A program made the position numbers and the translations under genes. A stretch of 64,000 nt of DNA from JABCPE02 sp963530295 (GTDB taxonomy: Bacteria; Bacteroidota; Bacteroidia; Flavobacteriales; Weeksellaceae): positions 1-64,000 of the forward strand of contig CAUSCF010000001.1 of NCBI GenBank assembly GCA_963530295.1, written 5' to 3'. Below, one piece after another: positions 60,782-64,000 of this stretch (its first letter is position 1; the number at the start of each line of letters is the position of its first letter). Under the pieces are notes generated by a model, which worked only from the letters and a program-made list of their open reading frames with translations, searched no databases and had not been told where the DNA came from.

Positions 60782-61858
60782 ATGGCAAATAGTTTAATAC
60801 CAAAGTTACAGGCAATCAAACAAAGATATAATGAAGTAGCGGATCTAATCATCCAGCCAGATGTAATCTCCGACCAAAAAAGATATTCTTCTCTTAACAA
60901 AGAATACAGCGATTTGGGAAAAGTGGTGGCTGTTTTTGACCAATACATGAATGCTAAAAACTCCATAGAAGAAGCCGATGAAATCATCGCCACAGAATCT
61001 GATAAGGATATGATAGATTTGGCTAAAATGGAAAAACAAGAGAGCTTGGCGCTTATCCCAAAATTAGAAGAAGACCTGAAAATCCTTCTCATCCCGAAAG
61101 ACCCAGCCGATGACAAGAATGTCATGGTGGAGCTCCGTGCAGGAACAGGCGGTGACGAGGCAGCTATTTTCGTGGAAGATGTGTATAGAATGTACACTAT
61201 GTATTTCAAGTCAAAAGGCTGGAGACACGAAGTTACCGACTACAACGAGGCCGCAAAAGGCTACAAAGAACTCATCATGAGAGTAGAGGGCGAGGGCGTG
61301 TATGGAATCATGAAATTTGAGTCTGGTGTTCACCGTGTTCAGCGTGTTCCAGAGACCGAGTCCCAAGGGCGTGTGCATACCTCAGCGATTACCGTAGCCG
61401 TACTACCAGAAGCAGAGGAAGTAGATGTGGAAATCAACCCAGCTGATATAGAAATGCAGACTTCGCGTTCAGGAGGAGCAGGAGGACAGAATGTAAACAA
61501 GGTAGAAACCAAAGTACAGCTGACTCACAAACCTACAGGAATAGTGGTGGTTTGTCAGCAGGCTCGTTCTCAGTTGGCCAACAGAGAGTTAGCAATGGAA
61601 ATGCTTCGTACAAAACTCTACGATATAGAGTTACAAAAAGTACAAGGAGACATCGCAGCTCAGAGAAAAACCATGGTTTCTACGGGAGACCGTTCCGCGA
61701 AAATTAGAACTTATAATTACCCTCAAGGGCGTGTGACCGACCATAGAATCAATAAGTCTATTTATAACTTAGACGCCTTTATGAACGGAGATATAGAAGA
61801 AATGCTAGAAGCTCTAATCATGGCAGAAAACGCCGAAAAAATGAAAGGAGAAGATTAA
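60782..61858 (+). CDS. prfA: Peptide chain release factor 1
   Basis: A 358-residue class I release factor that reads UAA and UAG. The catalytic loop is SGGAGGQNVNK (GGQ motif), and GTGGDEAAIFVEDVYRMY is the domain boundary segment. The stop-recognition tripeptide lies within RVPETESQGRVHTSA (PET, the RF1 type). Usual length. It has its own promoter and terminator. Confidence 0.97.
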   Translation: MANSLIPKLQAIKQRYNEVADLIIQPDVISDQKRYSSLNKEYSDLGKVVAVFDQYMNAKNSIEEADEIIATESDKDMIDLAKMEKQESLALIPKLEEDLKILLIPKDPADDKNVMVELRAGTGGDEAAIFVEDVYRMYTMYFKSKGWRHEVTDYNEAAKGYKELIMRVEGEGVYGIMKFESGVHRVQRVPETESQGRVHTSAITVAVLPEAEEVDVEINPADIEMQTSRSGGAGGQNVNKVETKVQLTHKPTGIVVVCQQARSQLANRELAMEMLRTKLYDIELQKVQGDIAAQRKTMVSTGDRSAKIRTYNYPQGRVTDHRINKSIYNLDAFMNGDIEEMLEALIMAENAEKMKGED

Positions 61859-61862
61859 ATAT

Positions 61863-61893
61863 AAAAGCAGTCATTCACAGACTGCTTTTTTTG
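61863..61893 (+). terminator. Terminator of prfA
   Basis: Perfect 10-bp stem AAAAGCAGTC / GACTGCTTTT with a 7-nt loop and a T run, 4 nt after the prfA stop. Confidence 0.9.
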
Positions 61894-61912
61894 TTTTAAT
61901 TTTTAAAGACGA

Positions 61913-62332
61913 TTACTCATCATCATCAGAAGTGGAAAGACTACTATAGGTGTTTTCCTCTATTTTCATCTTTTTGTTCCCTTCGAATCTCGCTCCTTCA
62001 TGGATAACAAAAGAAGCCGAAATGATGTTAGCATATACTCGTCCATTTTCGCCAATCTCTACTCTATCCGCAGAGATATCTCCTTTGATTTCTCCATCGA
62101 TGAAGATAGAATCTGCTACGATATTTCCATTAACTTTCCCTGTCTTACCTATGTGCAGGGTGTTTTCACATTTTACATCTCCTTCGAAGAAGCCTTCTAT
62201 CTGCGTCATAGCGCTAGTTTCTATCACTCCTTTGAAGTGGGTTTCTGGAGCGATTACATTTACTCCTTTTGATGATACATTCACACTCATTTCGTTTGAT
62301 TTTTTCCCATTATTGTTAGAAAAGATTCCCAT
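61913..62332 (-). CDS. Bactofilin (polymer-forming cytoskeletal protein)
   Basis: A 139-residue bactofilin: a short N-terminal tail, then a DUF583 right-handed beta-helix with repeating turns (MTQIEGFFEGDVKCEN, IGKTGKVNGNI, FIDGEIKGDISADRVEIG, ENGRVYANI). The C-terminal tail is acidic (STSDDDE). It forms membrane-linked filaments that position cell-wall enzymes. The start overlaps the end of the M23 gene by 46 nt, so the two are translationally coupled. Confidence 0.93.
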   Translation of the reverse strand: MGIFSNNNGKKSNEMSVNVSSKGVNVIAPETHFKGVIETSAMTQIEGFFEGDVKCENTLHIGKTGKVNGNIVADSIFIDGEIKGDISADRVEIGENGRVYANIISASFVIHEGARFEGNKKMKIEENTYSSLSTSDDDE

Positions 62333-63219
62333 TGTACATTTTTTTCATTGTTAAACACTATATTAAAATTACTCTTGTCCCAATTTATAAAATTTTCTGG
62401 TTCCACATGCACATTATCATATAAAACTTCATAATGAAGATGCGGTCCTGTGGAATTACCCGAGTTTCCACCCGCGGCTATCACTTTTCCTTTTCCTACG
62501 ATTTCACCTACCGTTACATAAATCCTATCCAAATGAGCATAAAGGGTCTTAAAACCAAATGCATGCTCTATGATAACTGTATTTCCATAACCTCCTTTTT
62601 CTCCTGCAAAAGCAATTTTTCCCATGGCTGGTGCGATGACATCATCTCCTGTATCCAGTCTCAAATCCACTCCATTATGATGTTTTACTCCTCCACTTAT
62701 TGGATGTGTTCTATTTCCAAAATTACTCGTCACTTCCAGTTCCCTCAGTAGAGGATTTCCACTTGGGATGATGTTCAACATCAGGTTTTTTCTTTCCTCA
62801 GGAAGATTATTTATATTATCTAAAGTTAAATTTTGCAGTTTTTTCAGCTCCTCTGCTTTTTGTTTCTGCTCTGCAAGATATTTTTTACTAAGTGTTACTA
62901 GTTCCTCATTTTTGGAAAGATAATACTGAAATTCCAGATACTGCTGGGATAAAAACCCTATCGCTCCTGCCATCACCAAAAATACAAAACCTAAAAGATA
63001 TGAGCGTAGTTTTTTTAGTTTTTCTTTCCGAAGATTGGTTTGTTTGATATAGTATCTAGATTTATCATCATCTATTTCTATAACTATTTTATGTTCTATG
63101 TTTTCTTTAACCTTCAAAGGAACTTTTTTCTGTCTTTTCATACATTCCAGAATTTCATTCCTTTTTCTTTCTTTTACGATGTTAAATATATCTAATTTGT
63201 TTCCTACTTTTTCTTTCAT
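62287..63219 (-). CDS. M23-family peptidase paired with bactofilin
   Basis: A 310-residue membrane-anchored peptidase. A long basic N-terminal cytoplasmic part is followed by a helix at about residues 73-92, then a coiled coil (VTLSKKYLAEQKQKAEELKK). The LytM domain has HNGVDLRLDTGDDV (zinc His and Asp) and GPHLHYEVLYD (HxH). It cleaves peptidoglycan cross-links or regulates amidases. The pairing with bactofilin is known from other bacteria (LmdC/Mcs-type pairs). The gene end overlaps the bactofilin start. Confidence 0.93.
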   Translation of the reverse strand: MKEKVGNKLDIFNIVKERKRNEILECMKRQKKVPLKVKENIEHKIVIEIDDDKSRYYIKQTNLRKEKLKKLRSYLLGFVFLVMAGAIGFLSQQYLEFQYYLSKNEELVTLSKKYLAEQKQKAEELKKLQNLTLDNINNLPEERKNLMLNIIPSGNPLLRELEVTSNFGNRTHPISGGVKHHNGVDLRLDTGDDVIAPAMGKIAFAGEKGGYGNTVIIEHAFGFKTLYAHLDRIYVTVGEIVGKGKVIAAGGNSGNSTGPHLHYEVLYDNVHVEPENFINWDKSNFNIVFNNEKNVQWESFLTIMGKNQTK

Positions 63220-63296
63220 TGGTTATTAAAATTTTATTTCAGCATAAAACAAACCTCCTTCAAAAAATTATCTCATTTTTAATCTCAATATAACTT

Positions 63297-64000
63297 TTAC
63301 CATCCGCCACTGGCTCCGCCGCCGCCGAATGTGCCTCCGCCGCCAAAACCGCCAAAGCCACCGCCAGAACTTCCCCCACCAGAAGATGGGAAGCCCCAGA
63401 ATGTACCAGGGAAACTGCTTCGCCCCCTGCGGGAAATAATAACATCATCAAAATCGGTATATCCGCCACCTCGTCCGCCGCCACCTTCGTTACCATATTT
63501 GATTAAAATTATCATTATTATGATAAAGGCAACAAAAATCAAAACAGCCACCATTGCAAAATCTCCTTCTTCTTTTTTCTTTTTCTGTGGTTTAAATTTC
63601 CCCTGTGTAGCTTCCATCAAGGCATTTACCCCTTCATCTATTCCTTCATACCATTTCCCTTGTTTAAATTTGGGAATGATAAGATAATCTATAATTTGCC
63701 CAGCAACAGAGGCTGTCAGGTATTTTTCCACAGCTCTTCCCTGCTGTATGGAAATTTGTCTGTCTTCGGTAGCAATCAGAAAAACAACTCCATTGTCCAC
63801 TCCCTTTTTTCCAATTCCCCAAGTCTGCCCAAATCTAGTAGCGAGAAAGTTAATATCCTCTCCCTTGGTGGAAGGGATGATAACCACCTCTATTTCCGTA
63901 GATGTGCTATCCTCAAATTTTATCAGTTTCTGGTTCAGCAGTTCCTTTTCCTCCGAAGAAAGAAGCCCCGCCTCATCATACACAGGATATAGTACTTTTG
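63297..64000 (-). CDS. TPM-domain (YgcG/Psb32-like) protein, partial
   Basis: The frame is open to the right edge (upstream KVLYP precedes the VYDEAG segment), so the signal peptide and start lie outside. The TPM domain is visible: YDEAGLLSSEEKELLNQKL, IEVVIIPSTKGEDI, then GKKGVDNGVVFLIATEDRQISIQQG. A helix follows at about 150 residues into the visible part (FAMVAVLIFVAFIIIMIILI). The C terminus is a Gly-rich tail (GGGSSGGGFGGFGGGG). Family members are phosphatase-like or assembly factors. The function here is unknown. Confidence 0.88.
   Translation of the reverse strand, partial: KVLYPVYDEAGLLSSEEKELLNQKLIKFEDSTSTEIEVVIIPSTKGEDINFLATRFGQTWGIGKKGVDNGVVFLIATEDRQISIQQGRAVEKYLTASVAGQIIDYLIIPKFKQGKWYEGIDEGVNALMEATQGKFKPQKKKKEEGDFAMVAVLIFVAFIIIMIILIKYGNEGGGGRGGGYTDFDDVIISRRGRSSFPGTFWGFPSSGGGSSGGGFGGFGGGGTFGGGGASGGW

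Noticed and set aside
1..64000. tRNA, rRNA, insertion sequence or prophage
   Set aside because: No cloverleaf, ribosomal RNA motif, transposase, integrase or phage structural gene was seen in the intergenic gaps or coding frames.

Overview
The window looks like the chromosome of a flavobacterium close to Chryseobacterium (Weeksellaceae-like). The DNA is AT-rich. Genes are preceded by the Bacteroidota -7 box TAnnTTTG rather than by strong Shine-Dalgarno sites. Family content is typical of the phylum: TssN, DUF3467 after rpoC, DUF3078, and a bactofilin with an M23 peptidase. The species cannot be fixed from the sequence alone.

Region by region. 1-5.5 kb (minus) is the end of a Bacteroidota type VI secretion locus (T6SSiii): a C40-fold lipoprotein, TssG, TssN, a LysM protein, a PAAR-like DUF4280 spike and a muramidase-like effector that runs off the left edge. 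5.9-8.4 kb is a ferrous-iron operon (feoA-feoB-small Cys-rich protein). 8.4-12.6 kb holds an alkyltransferase, a NatAB-like ABC exporter, a radical SAM protein with a broken 5' reading frame and a small membrane protein. 12.7-21.8 kb is rpoB-rpoC-DUF3467 without rplJL upstream, divergent from tig. 23.2-27.5 kb carries a ClbS/DfsB-like protein, a secreted metzincin-like protease and mnmA-dprA.

27.6-31.4 kb holds the most interesting locus. Three small proteins with a common C-terminal domain, a membrane protein with three internal repeats and a classic-clade AAA+ ATPase lie on one strand. The four non-ATPase proteins end in similar acidic-Lys-hydrophobic tails. I do not recognise this system.

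31.4-38.2 kb contains coaX, an M1 peptidase, pabB-pabC, a lipocalin-like lipoprotein, a TadA-like deaminase and a polytopic membrane protein. 38.3-44.5 kb is a TetR-TolC-MFP-RND efflux operon. 44.6-51.3 kb has an LptF/G permease, birA, rsfS-ftsH, a LUD protein, cdsA and psd. 51.3-56.1 kb has an NrnA-like DHH protein, an AT-rich gene fusing an ABC ATPase to a DUF4435/TOPRIM nuclease (PARIS-like defence candidate), and lepA. 56.2-57.7 kb is an ECF sigma/anti-sigma/His-rich periplasmic protein operon. 57.9-64 kb has rpmH, a DUF3078 barrel, two tandem TonB-C-domain paralogues, prfA, bactofilin-M23, and a TPM-domain protein cut by the right edge.

No tRNA, rRNA, CRISPR array, insertion sequence or prophage was seen. 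Most of the window is core genome. The accessory parts are the T6SS tail, the AAA+ operon and the PARIS-like gene.
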